Shown here in pieces: positions 1 to 7,994 of a DNA stretch of 64,000 nucleotides. The stretch is from Rhizobium tumorigenes (GTDB lineage: Bacteria; Pseudomonadota; Alphaproteobacteria; Rhizobiales; Rhizobiaceae): positions 2,542,001 through 2,606,000 of the forward strand of contig NZ_CP117255.1 in assembly GCF_003240565.2 (NCBI RefSeq). The letters run 5' to 3'. Numbering within the stretch: the first letter of the stretch is position 1; every line of letters starts with the position of its first letter. The position numbers were made by a program, and so were the translations under genes. The notes beneath the pieces were generated by a model. That model made no database searches. It had not been told where the DNA came from and worked only from the letters and a program-made list of their open reading frames with translations.

Positions 1-223
1 CATCTACGACCCGACGCTCTACACCTCGATCGACTTCCCGACAGACGGCGACCTGGTGACCATGGGCAGCACCTTCAAATCCTGCACCACGAAGGTCGTG
101 CGCCCCGACCCGGACGAGGTCATCGCCGAGAACAAGTCATCGCTGACCGACGCCTTCTTCAACGACCCAACCGGGACGACCATGTCGAAACTGTTTGCAA
201 CACGGATCGATGCCCAATGCTGA
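1..223 (+). CDS. DUF1007 family periplasmic protein, C-terminal part
   Basis: The window opens inside this gene; the frame beginning at base 2 reads through to TGA at 221-223 and gives about 73 residues. The residues IYDPTLYTSIDF, followed by a soluble beta-rich tail, resemble the C-terminus of DUF1007 proteins. These are usually annotated as the periplasmic partner of a metal transporter. The stop overlaps the start of the next gene by 7 bases, so the two are almost certainly co-transcribed and translationally coupled. That pairing of DUF1007 with a NicO transporter is itself typical of the family. Function beyond metal export partner is not established here. Confidence 0.7.
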   Translation, partial: IYDPTLYTSIDFPTDGDLVTMGSTFKSCTTKVVRPDPDEVIAENKSSLTDAFFNDPTGTTMSKLFATRIDAQC

Positions 224-1296
224 ACCGCCGCCTTGCCTTTGCGTCGCTTGCAGTTGCGCTCCTCCTTGCCGCAACCGGCTTCGCGCACGCCACTGGATCA
301 CCCCTCGGCATCGGCACCGCCGAACCGAGCTTCCAGCCTATCGGCGGTCCACTTGCGCCTATCTTCCTCTACGTCAACGAACAGCAGCAGGCATTTTACC
401 GCGCCCTGACCCAGTCGATTGGCGCCATGCGCAAGGATCCCTGGCAACTCTCGACGCTGATCGGGCTATCCTTTGCCTACGGAATTTTCCATGCTGCCGG
501 TCCCGGCCACGGCAAGGCGGTGATCTCGTCCTACATGGTTGCGAACGAGATCCAGTTGAAACGCGGCATCGCGATTTCCTTCGTGTCCGCCTTCGTCCAG
601 GGCGTGGTTGCCATTGCCGTCGTTGCTGCCGCCTATTTCGTGCTGCGGGGTAGCGGCATCACCATGACCGAAGCGACCAACGCCATGGAGATCTCCTCCT
701 TTGTTATGGTCATACTGTTCGGCTGCTGGCTGCTGTTTCGGAAATTGCGCTCTATGATGCGCGCGATGCCCGAGCGCCGCATGGAAATGGCGACCCCTGC
801 CGGCCCTGTCAGCGTGGCGCTGTTCGACAGCGGCGCCTTCGCGCGCAATGACGCAACCGTGGCATCTGCCGGCCAGTTCAACTGCGATGCCCCGACCCTT
901 GGAACGGCCGGGGTGGTCTGCGAGGATTGCGGACGCCCGCACCTGCCCGATCCCTTGCTTCTGAAGGCGGAGCATTTCAGCGCGCGTGAAGCCTGGTCGG
1001 CCATTGTCGCAGTTGGCCTTCGCCCCTGCTCCGGCGCCCTACTGGTCATGACCTTCGCAATGCTCAATGGCCTGCTGCTGGGCGGCGTGCTGTCGGTGTT
1101 CGCCATGTCGCTTGGCACGGCCATCACCGTATCGATGCTGGCGATCATGGCCGTTACTGCCAAGGGGCTCGCGATGCGACTGGCCGGCCCGGGATCGGCG
1201 AAATCCACCTGGGTGGGCAACGGCATAGAACTGCTCGGGGCTGTCTTCGTGATTGCAACGGGTATCGTCCTGCTGGGCGCGTCGTTGCAGACCTAG
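217..1296 (+). CDS. NicO/RcnA-type nickel/cobalt exporter
   Basis: This 359-residue inner-membrane protein belongs to the NicO (nickel/cobalt transporter) family, which moves Ni2+ or Co2+ across the cytoplasmic membrane. It has an N-terminal signal or first membrane segment, then the family motif HAAGPGHGKA near residue 90, and a second conserved block GLRPCSGALLVM near residue 270. Several hydrophobic segments follow. Between the halves is a long hydrophilic loop with a CEDC pair (Cys235 and Cys238) and a nearby His, which could bind metal; RcnA proteins carry His-rich loops at a similar place. The start ATG lies inside the end of the DUF1007 gene. Export rather than import is inferred from similarity to RcnA and the DUF1007 partner. 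Confidence 0.85.
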   Translation: MLNRRLAFASLAVALLLAATGFAHATGSPLGIGTAEPSFQPIGGPLAPIFLYVNEQQQAFYRALTQSIGAMRKDPWQLSTLIGLSFAYGIFHAAGPGHGKAVISSYMVANEIQLKRGIAISFVSAFVQGVVAIAVVAAAYFVLRGSGITMTEATNAMEISSFVMVILFGCWLLFRKLRSMMRAMPERRMEMATPAGPVSVALFDSGAFARNDATVASAGQFNCDAPTLGTAGVVCEDCGRPHLPDPLLLKAEHFSAREAWSAIVAVGLRPCSGALLVMTFAMLNGLLLGGVLSVFAMSLGTAITVSMLAIMAVTAKGLAMRLAGPGSAKSTWVGNGIELLGAVFVIATGIVLLGASLQT

Positions 1297-1299
1297 AGA

Positions 1300-1515
1300 T
1301 CAGGACCGGTTGCGTCGCTGGTACCGCGCCCGCAGCCAGAAGATCAAGAAGAAGCAAAGAATGACGGCTGCGCCAAAACCCGTCGCCAGCCAGGGCGAAA
1401 ACTGCCCGATCCACAACACCGCGTCCGGCATGAGGTAAAGCACCGTGCCAGCGCCGAGGAGAATGATCGCTGCAGCAATGGCTGACGATCGGTTTTCCGA
1501 CTTTTTATCGGTCAA
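1300..1515 (-). CDS. small two-segment membrane protein, unknown function
   Basis: A 71-residue protein with two hydrophobic stretches (about residues 12-32 and 42-62) and a basic C-terminus ending in RARYQRRNRS, so probably an inner-membrane protein with a cytoplasmic positive tail. The start codon is TTG at 1515, preceded by an AAGGGG ribosome-binding sequence about 10 bases upstream. The gene converges on the NicO exporter with only three bases between the stops. No family is recognised. It could be a spurious frame, but composition and the ribosome-binding site favour a real gene. Confidence 0.5.
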   Translation of the reverse strand: MTDKKSENRSSAIAAAIILLGAGTVLYLMPDAVLWIGQFSPWLATGFGAAVILCFFLIFWLRARYQRRNRS

Positions 1516-1614
1516 GCAGCCTACCCCTTGAAGCGCCGACGGCGCCGTGACGCTTCGGTAGCCGATCGATGGCGAACTGCAGGTCCGACCCGGACCGGCA
1601 GTCTCGAACGCGTA

Positions 1615-2253
1615 TCAGCCGCGCAGTGCCGCAGCTTCGGCCGCGAGCTTCGTGATGCCGGCCCAGTCGCCCGAAGCGATCAGTTCCTTTGGCGCCACCC
1701 AAGACCCGCCGACGCAGATCACATTCGGCAACGACAGATAATCGCGAGCATTTTTGAGAGATACGCCACCCGTCGGGCAGAACATCGTGCCGGCCAGCGG
1801 CGACGAAAGCGCCTTGAGATAGCCGGCACCGCCTGCCTGCTCGGCGGGGAAGAACTTCAGCACCTGATAGCCTTCTTCGCGCAGCGCCATGACTTCGCTC
1901 GCGGTCGCTGCACCCGGCAGCAGGGGAACGCTCGACTGTCTCGCGACATCGAGCAACTCCTGCGTCGTGCCGGGGCTGACGATAAATTTCGAACCGGCTT
2001 CGACGGCCGCTTCCCAATGGGCGACGTTGAGGATCGTGCCGGCGCCAACCTCGGCGCCTTCGACTTCGTCGGCAACGGCGCGCACCGCATCCAGCGCTGC
2101 CGCCGTGCGCATGGTGATCTCGATCGCCTTCAGTCCACCGGCGACCAATGCCCGGGCAAGCAAGACTGCCGACTTCACGTCGTCGACGATCAGCACCGGC
2201 ACGACCGGTGCATATTGCAGGATGGCTAGCAGCTTTTCGGTTTTTTCACCCAT
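1615..2253 (-). CDS. eda: KDPG/KHG aldolase
   Basis: 2-dehydro-3-deoxy-phosphogluconate aldolase, 212 residues, cleaves KDPG to pyruvate and glyceraldehyde 3-phosphate in the Entner-Doudoroff pathway, the main hexose route in rhizobia. Family blocks are clear: PVLIVDD near the N-terminus, KAIEITMRT carrying the conserved Glu, VGAGTILN, FIVSPGTT, and LKFFPAE with the Schiff-base lysine, then FCPTGGV. The start is the ATG at 2253, which has GGAG 8 bases upstream; a longer open frame to 2364 adds residues with no family counterpart. The gene is divergent from the CYTH gene. Length and motifs are normal. Confidence 0.95.
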   Translation of the reverse strand: MGEKTEKLLAILQYAPVVPVLIVDDVKSAVLLARALVAGGLKAIEITMRTAAALDAVRAVADEVEGAEVGAGTILNVAHWEAAVEAGSKFIVSPGTTQELLDVARQSSVPLLPGAATASEVMALREEGYQVLKFFPAEQAGGAGYLKALSSPLAGTMFCPTGGVSLKNARDYLSLPNVICVGGSWVAPKELIASGDWAGITKLAAEAAALRG

Positions 2254-2411
2254 CGCCGACACTCCAGGAAACGATTGAATTTCAGACTTCGATAACCCTC
2301 CTGAACATCCTTGTCGAGACAAAAGCGGGCAACCGCCCGCCCGGGTAGGAAATGCCGCGGACATCGGTTAGCCTGTCTGAAATAGGACGAGGCCCGGGGA
2401 GGCTGACACCA

Positions 2412-2870
2412 TTGGCAAAAGAGATTGAACGCAAATTCCTGGTCCGGCATGACGGATGGCGGGATCTCGTGGCTGAGACGATCGAACTGCGACAGGCCTA
2501 CATCGCCTCGATGGAGGATCGATCCGTTCGTATCAGGCTTGCCAACGGCACGCTGGCGACGCTGACCGTCAAGATCGGCAAGCGCATGACGCGGGACGAA
2601 TTCGAGTATCCTATCCCCCTGGCCGACGCGGAGGAATTGATGACGAAAGCAGTCGGCGTGCCGATTATCAAGACCCGTCACAAGGTGCCCTACAAGGGGT
2701 TTACCTGGGAAATCGACGTGTTCGACGGTGTGCATGCGGGCTTGCAGATAGCCGAGGTCGAGATGGGGCACGAGGATGACAACCCCGAGCTACCGGATTG
2801 GCTTGGCGAAGAGGTCACCGGCCAGCACCGCTATTCAAACCAGGCGCTGGCGATGCGCTCTAAAGTCTAG
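2412..2870 (+). CDS. CYTH domain protein (triphosphate tunnel metalloenzyme)
   Basis: This 152-residue protein begins with the CYTH signature EIERKFLV and continues with alternating Glu, Arg and Lys pairs (EDRSVRIR, VKIGKR, EFEYPI, KTRHKVPY, EIDVFDG, AEVEM) that line the triphosphate-binding tunnel. Such small stand-alone CYTH proteins of bacteria are usually tripolyphosphatases or nucleoside triphosphatases; the substrate here cannot be read from sequence. The start is chosen as TTG at 2412, because GGGGAGG lies 8 bases before it and the protein then starts directly at the domain. The upstream ATG at 2352 would add 20 unrelated residues. Confidence 0.85.
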   Translation: MAKEIERKFLVRHDGWRDLVAETIELRQAYIASMEDRSVRIRLANGTLATLTVKIGKRMTRDEFEYPIPLADAEELMTKAVGVPIIKTRHKVPYKGFTWEIDVFDGVHAGLQIAEVEMGHEDDNPELPDWLGEEVTGQHRYSNQALAMRSKV

Positions 2871-2963
2871 GATGCCCGCCATCGACCCACAGTCGAGCAA
2901 GCTTTGCCACAGGGGTCGCAAATCGACATTGCGTCAGAGGTCTCAAGGCTGTATTTCGACCGC

Positions 2964-3902
2964 ATGACCGACATCACCTCGTCCACGCCCTCAGGCGTCA
3001 GCCCCTTTCTGGTGGCAGCGCTCTATCATTTCGCCGATTTCTCGCGGTTTGCCTCCATGCGCGACACGCTGCAGAGGCTGTGCGAGGAACAGGGCGTCAA
3101 GGGCACGCTGCTGCTCGCCCATGAGGGGATCAACGGCACCATCGCCGGCACGGACGCCGGTGTATCGACGGTTCTTGCTTTCCTGCGCGCCCTGCCGGAA
3201 TTTTCCGCGCTGGAGCACAAGGAGAGCCGCGCGTCGAAGATGCCTTTCGTGCGCATGAAGGTGAAGCTCAAGAAGGAAATCGTCACCATGGGCGTCGAGG
3301 ACATCGACCCCAACAGCATCGTCGGCACCTACGTCGCGCCGAAAGACTGGAACAGCCTGATTTCCGACCCCGATACCATCCTGATCGACACCCGCAACGA
3401 CTATGAGACGGCCATCGGCGTCTTCAAGGGCGCCCTCGACCCGAAGACCAGGACCTTTCGCGAGTTTCCGGAGTGGGTTCGGCAGAACACCGGGCTGCAC
3501 AACAAGCCGAAGATCGCCATGTACTGCACCGGCGGCATCCGTTGCGAAAAGGCGACGGCCTTCATGAAGCAGCAGGGCTTTGACGAGGTCTATCACCTCA
3601 AAGGCGGCATTCTCAAATATCTTGAGGAAGTGCCCGAGGAAGAAAGTCTCTGGGAGGGCGCCTGCTTCGTCTTCGACGAGCGCGTCTCTGTCGAACACGG
3701 GCTGAAGGAAGGCGAACACAGGCTTTGCCACGCCTGCCGCACGCCGATCACCGCCGAAGAGGTCACCTCGCCCTACTACGAGGCCGGCGTCTCCTGCAGC
3801 CAGTGCTACGATGTCAGAAGCGAGAGCGACCGGGAACGGTTCCGCGAACGGCAGCGCCAGATAGAGCTTGCCCGCAAGACCGGCCGCGCCCACAGAGGCT
3901 AG
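2964..3902 (+). CDS. trhO: tRNA uridine(34) hydroxylase (rhodanese-like)
   Basis: A 312-residue member of the TrhO (YceA) family, which hydroxylates uridine 34 of certain tRNAs as part of 5-methoxyuridine-type wobble modification. An N-terminal acylphosphatase-like region (about residues 10-100) is followed by a rhodanese domain with the active-site loop [10 protein letters not shown]; Cys188 is the expected catalytic residue and Cys194 is also present. The C-terminal region has four further cysteines in two pairs (CHAC and CSQC), a probable zinc site typical of the longer family members. The start ATG at 2964 gives the usual N-terminus; the ribosome-binding site is weak. Confidence 0.92.
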   Translation: MTDITSSTPSGVSPFLVAALYHFADFSRFASMRDTLQRLCEEQGVKGTLLLAHEGINGTIAGTDAGVSTVLAFLRALPEFSALEHKESRASKMPFVRMKVKLKKEIVTMGVEDIDPNSIVGTYVAPKDWNSLISDPDTILIDTRNDYETAIGVFKGALDPKTRTFREFPEWVRQNTGLHNKPKIAMYCTGGIRCEKATAFMKQQGFDEVYHLKGGILKYLEEVPEEESLWEGACFVFDERVSVEHGLKEGEHRLCHACRTPITAEEVTSPYYEAGVSCSQCYDVRSESDRERFRERQRQIELARKTGRAHRG

Positions 3903-3929
3903 AGTTTCGAGCAACAGTGCGTGGATGCG

Positions 3930-6161
3930 CTACGCCGGATATCGTCCCGAAACGGCGATCCGTTGCCCGTTGTCCTCAGCATCGCGGAGTTCAGCCTGAT
4001 AACGCTTGGTGATATCGGCGGCCGGCATCGGCTTGCCGTGGAAATATCCCTGCAACTCGTCGCAGCCGAATAGCCGCACCGCGATCCCCTGCTCCTCGGT
4101 CTCGATCCCCTCGGCGGTCACCGGGATATCCAGCGATCGGGCGAGTGCAACCGTTGCCTGCAGCATGTCGCGGGCGCTCTTGCCTTCCAGCACGCCCATG
4201 GTCAGCGATTTGTCGATCTTGATGCGGTCAAAGCCGAACTGGCGGAGATAGCCTATCGATGAGAACCCCGATCCGAAATCGTCGAGCGCCACCTTGACGC
4301 CGAGCGCCTTCAGACGCTCGATTGCCACGCGTATTCGCTTCGGGTTCTGGATGATGTAGCCTTCGGTGATCTCCAGCGTCACGCGCTCGGGATCGATCTC
4401 CGTCTGCTTTAGTACATAGCGCACATAGTCGGCGAAGGCCGGATTGCGGAACTGGCTCGGCGAAACGTTGACCGCGATACGCATGCCTGGCCAGGCGACG
4501 GCCGCCTCGCAGGCCCGCCGGAGAACCAGCAGCCCCAGCCCCTCGATCAGGCCGCTGGTTTCGGCCACCGGGATAAAAACTTCAGGGGATATCGGCCCGT
4601 AGCCGGGGCGATCCCAGCGCACCAGCGCTTCGACCCCGATCATCGCATGCGTCGCCGCATCGACCAGCGGCTGGTAGACCACACCGAGGGTTTCCCCTTC
4701 GATCGCAGCACGCAGATCGAGCTCCATGGCATTGCGACCTTCGCGATCGGTGTCCATGTCGCTGTCGTAGCACATCATGCGGGAGCGGCCTGCTTCCTTG
4801 GCCTTGTACATCGCGAGATCGGCGCGACGCACCATTTCCTCGCGACCGACACGACCTTCCGGGGACATGGCGATGCCGATGCTGGCGCCGACCACGATGA
4901 CGCGGCGACCGATTTCGAGCGGTTCCGACAGGAAATCGAGCACCTGTTCGGCAAGGCCAAGTGCTGGGCCGTCACTCAGGTCTTCGCCGGGGAAGGCAAC
5001 AGCAAACTCATCGCCGCCAAGCCGCGCGAGAATTGCGTTTTTCGGCACGAGGACTTTGAGCCCGGCAGCTATGGCGCGGATAAGCTGGTCGCCGGTACCA
5101 TGGCCATAGGAATCGTTGATCTCCTTGAAGCCGTCGAGATCGAGATAGAGAAGAAGCACGTTGCTGCGATCGAGAGATGCCTGCTCGATCATCTGGTCGA
5201 CATGCACCCGCATGCCTTCCCGGTTCAGCAGGCCGGACAGCCGGTCCTGCAGGGCCGCCTCGCGCGCTGCTGCTTCCTCTGCCCGTAAACGCTTGTTGGC
5301 AAGCGACCCGAGCATCAGCAGCACCACGAAGAACATGCCGACCAACCCGAGCGCACCGGCCACCAGCGGCCGCGCCTGCTGGTAGCTCATGTCGCCGGGA
5401 ATGCTCGACTGCCAGACCATCTTTCCGAGCGTCCTGCCCAGAGGATCGACGACCGGCACCGCAATTTCCGACGCCGTGTCCGCCGAGACGAGATGCAGGC
5501 CGTTGATGACATAGTTATCCGCCATCACCCTGATCTGATCGGCGTCAAGGTGGCGGATCAAAACGAGGTAGCGCCGCTGGCCTGCCGGGACCGGAACGGC
5601 GCCCGATTTTTTGCGCACCAGCGCTACGCCGGCAACCGCCAACCCGCCGCTGGTGTCGATAAAGCCAGCCGCTTCCGGCACTGCACCTGCAGGCGCAGCA
5701 AGGGCCGTATCGAGCAAAGACCAGATGGCAGGGTCGAGCATGCTTTTGATAGGTTCGTTACTGGGCTTGCCGTTCTGGTACGTCAGGACAGGCTTTCCGC
5801 CCTCATCGACGACGAGCACGCTGTCAAAAAGCGGGTTGTTCGCCGACATCTCACCGAAGTTGCTGGCCACCCAATCCATGCCATTGGGCGCGTAGACGAA
5901 TTTCGCCGCATCGTCCCACGCAGCATAGTCGCTCAGCGTTGCTTTCAGTTGGGTCTGGAATGTCTTCAGGGCGCCAGTCGTTGTCTGGAAGGAGCGTTTC
6001 TCATCGAGCCTGTTGGAATAATCGGCCACACGGGCGACGGCCGTCAGAACCATCAGCGTCACGACAGCAACCACGAGCGCGAACGAAAACAGCACAGCCA
6101 TCACGATCGAATGACGGTCGCGTCCAATATCCCGCTGAAACAACTTCGAAAACGCGCCCAT
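3930..6161 (-). CDS. membrane GGDEF-EAL protein with CHASE4-like sensor
   Basis: A 743-residue cyclic di-GMP enzyme. An N-terminal membrane segment (about residues 20-45) leads to a periplasmic region of roughly 220 residues resembling CHASE4, then a second membrane segment near 270-290. The diguanylate cyclase domain has an intact GGDEF motif at residues 382-386. The phosphodiesterase domain has EAL at 511-513, plus LEITEG, DDFGSG and IKIDKS blocks, so both halves look catalytically complete. The position of the inhibitory RxxD I-site before GGDEF is not conserved. The start ATG at 6161 is preceded by AAGGAG (6168-6173); an upstream ATG at 6203 lacks one. It probably controls motility or exopolysaccharide. 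Confidence 0.9.
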   Translation of the reverse strand: MGAFSKLFQRDIGRDRHSIVMAVLFSFALVVAVVTLMVLTAVARVADYSNRLDEKRSFQTTTGALKTFQTQLKATLSDYAAWDDAAKFVYAPNGMDWVASNFGEMSANNPLFDSVLVVDEGGKPVLTYQNGKPSNEPIKSMLDPAIWSLLDTALAAPAGAVPEAAGFIDTSGGLAVAGVALVRKKSGAVPVPAGQRRYLVLIRHLDADQIRVMADNYVINGLHLVSADTASEIAVPVVDPLGRTLGKMVWQSSIPGDMSYQQARPLVAGALGLVGMFFVVLLMLGSLANKRLRAEEAAAREAALQDRLSGLLNREGMRVHVDQMIEQASLDRSNVLLLYLDLDGFKEINDSYGHGTGDQLIRAIAAGLKVLVPKNAILARLGGDEFAVAFPGEDLSDGPALGLAEQVLDFLSEPLEIGRRVIVVGASIGIAMSPEGRVGREEMVRRADLAMYKAKEAGRSRMMCYDSDMDTDREGRNAMELDLRAAIEGETLGVVYQPLVDAATHAMIGVEALVRWDRPGYGPISPEVFIPVAETSGLIEGLGLLVLRRACEAAVAWPGMRIAVNVSPSQFRNPAFADYVRYVLKQTEIDPERVTLEITEGYIIQNPKRIRVAIERLKALGVKVALDDFGSGFSSIGYLRQFGFDRIKIDKSLTMGVLEGKSARDMLQATVALARSLDIPVTAEGIETEEQGIAVRLFGCDELQGYFHGKPMPAADITKRYQAELRDAEDNGQRIAVSGRYPA

Positions 6162-6301
6162 ACGGCACTCCTTGAGCGCGGAATATGCAGAACAGGTCTT
6201 CAAGAACCGTTAAGGAAATTGAGAACGCGCTTGAAGGACAGAAATAATGCAACCTTTTGCTGCATTTCCCTATGCTTCTACCGCACTTCCAAGGAGTTAG
6301 C

Positions 6302-6320
6302 ATCCCCTCATTTCGGGGAT
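6302..6320. terminator. short hairpin after the beta-glucosidase
   Basis: ATCCCC (6302-6307) and GGGGAT (6315-6320) form a 6-bp stem with a 7-base loop immediately at the stop codon of the beta-glucosidase on the minus strand. There is no clear T tract, so termination is only inferred. Confidence 0.3.
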
Positions 6321-7693
6321 CAGATCGCGGTATGGTTGCCCTTTGGAAACAGCGACGCCAGTTCGGAAAACCATTTGCCGCTGTCCTTGACGGTGCGCAC
6401 CTGCGTCTCGTAGTCGACATGGACAAGGCCGAAGCGCATGCGATAGCCCTCCGCCCACTCGAAGTTATCCATCAGGCTCCAGGCGAAGTAGCCGCGCATC
6501 GGATATCCGTCCTTGATGAGATCAGCGACGATATTGAGATGGTCAATGTAATAATCGAGCCGCGGCTGATCGTCGACTACACCGTCCACGACGCCCATGT
6601 TATAGGCGGCCCCGTTCTCGGTGATGTAGCATTCCGGCATCTCGTAGCGCCGGTAAAGGTCCTCGATCAGCAGCTTCAGGCCGGGCGCATAGACTTCCCA
6701 GCCGATATCCGTCTTGACGTCGCTGACCGGCGGCGCCTCTTTCGTCCATGGAAAGTCGCCCGATTTCTCCGCGTCGTCGAAGACACGATCCGGCTTGTAG
6801 TAGTTGATGCCGACCCAATCGAGCTTCTGGTTGATCAGCGCCATGTCGCCATCGGCGATCTCGGGCATGCGATCGCCCAGCGCCGCCACGAAGGCCTCCG
6901 GATACTGGCCCTTGAAGACCGGATCGAAGAAAGCGCCGTTGTGGAACTGGTGCGCCCGCTCTACAGCCGCATGATCGGCTGCACTGTCCGAGCCTGAAAC
7001 GATCGATGCGGCGTTGAGCACCAGCCCGACCGGCACCTTCGGCGCCTCGGAGCGGATCGCCTCGACACCGAGCCCATGGGCAAGATTGATATGGTGCATG
7101 GCAGCCAGCGCCGCTTCCATATTTCGTTCGCCCGGCGCATGGATGCCCCAGAGATGGCTGAGCCAGACGATGCACCAAGGCTCGTTGAATGTAGCGACCG
7201 AGTCGAGACGGTCTCCTAGTCGTGCCATGACCGTCTTGGCATAGCGCTGGTATGCATAGGCCGTCGAGCGCGCCGTCCAGCCGCCGTCACCCATTAGCGA
7301 AAGCGGCAGATCCCAATGATAAAGCGTCGCGAAGGTCTTGATGCCGCGTGCCTTGCAACCGTCGACCAGCCGGTCGTAGAAATCCAGCCCCTTCTCGTTG
7401 ATCGGCCCGGTACCCTCGGGCACGATGCGCGGCCAGGCGATCGAGAAGCGATAGGCCTCGACGCCCATCTCCTTGATAAGATCGAGATCCTCGTCCAGCC
7501 GGTTGTAGTGATCGCAGGCGACATCGCCGTTATCGCGCTGGAAAACCCTGCCCGGCATATTGCAGAACGCGTCCCATATCGACGCCTTGCGGCCATCGGT
7601 CCTGGTGGCGCCCTCGATCTGGAAGGCGGCCGTCGCCACTCCGAATGTAAAATCCCCTGGAAACCGCGCGGCCATCGTTTTTGGATCGATCAT
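6320..7693 (-). CDS. GH1 family beta-glucosidase
   Basis: A 457-residue glycoside hydrolase family 1 enzyme that would release glucose from beta-glucosides such as cellobiose or plant aryl glucosides. The acid/base Glu171 lies in TFNEPW and the nucleophile Glu359 in YITENGAAYN; the N-terminal FPGDFTFGVATAAFQIEGA block and C-terminal GYFAWSLMDNFEWAEGY block are canonical. No signal peptide is visible, so it is cytoplasmic and acts on imported sugars. The ATG at 7693 gives the standard N-terminus; the ribosome-binding site is weak. It stands alone rather than beside an importer. Confidence 0.95.
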   Translation of the reverse strand: MIDPKTMAARFPGDFTFGVATAAFQIEGATRTDGRKASIWDAFCNMPGRVFQRDNGDVACDHYNRLDEDLDLIKEMGVEAYRFSIAWPRIVPEGTGPINEKGLDFYDRLVDGCKARGIKTFATLYHWDLPLSLMGDGGWTARSTAYAYQRYAKTVMARLGDRLDSVATFNEPWCIVWLSHLWGIHAPGERNMEAALAAMHHINLAHGLGVEAIRSEAPKVPVGLVLNAASIVSGSDSAADHAAVERAHQFHNGAFFDPVFKGQYPEAFVAALGDRMPEIADGDMALINQKLDWVGINYYKPDRVFDDAEKSGDFPWTKEAPPVSDVKTDIGWEVYAPGLKLLIEDLYRRYEMPECYITENGAAYNMGVVDGVVDDQPRLDYYIDHLNIVADLIKDGYPMRGYFAWSLMDNFEWAEGYRMRFGLVHVDYETQVRTVKDSGKWFSELASLFPKGNHTAI

Positions 7694-7795
7694 GGAAATT
7701 CTCGTTTTCTTGAACTGCTGGTGGACGATTTAGACCAGCAACTGCCCGGTTGTACAGATGATGAATGTCAAAACTGCAACGTTGCAGACAAGCCC

Positions 7796-7921
7796 ATGCC
7801 GGCCGCCCAAAAACCGGCCCGCAAGGTACTCCAGGAACTCATCGATGTCGCCGTGATCCTAAACTCTCTGCGAGCCCTATGGACCAACCCCGAGATCGCA
7901 CGAGTCGTGGCAGAGGGTTGA
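7796..7921 (+). pseudogene. possible remnant of a heavy-metal P-type ATPase C-terminus
   Basis: The frame ending in TGA at 7919-7921 contains QELIDVAVILNSLRAL, which closely matches the final transmembrane segment of heavy-metal transporting P-type ATPases as I recall the family (LLQE-IDVAVILNALRAL). Nothing upstream looks like the rest of such a protein: the frame runs antisense into the beta-glucosidase, and the preceding residues are Cys- and Pro-rich without family resemblance. I read it as the 3' relic of a deleted or decayed transporter gene, lying between two minus-strand genes. It might alternatively encode a small peptide starting at ATG 7796. Confidence 0.4.
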
Positions 7922-7994
7922 TTGTGGGCATCGCCGTCCGCTTTGCAGACGACCGTTCCATTACGTCCTGTGCAACGCGGGCATTGAAACCGAT

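Noticed and set aside
2991..3914. Minus-strand open frame of 307 codons opposite trhO
   Set aside because: Antisense shadow of a complete TrhO gene with intact motifs.
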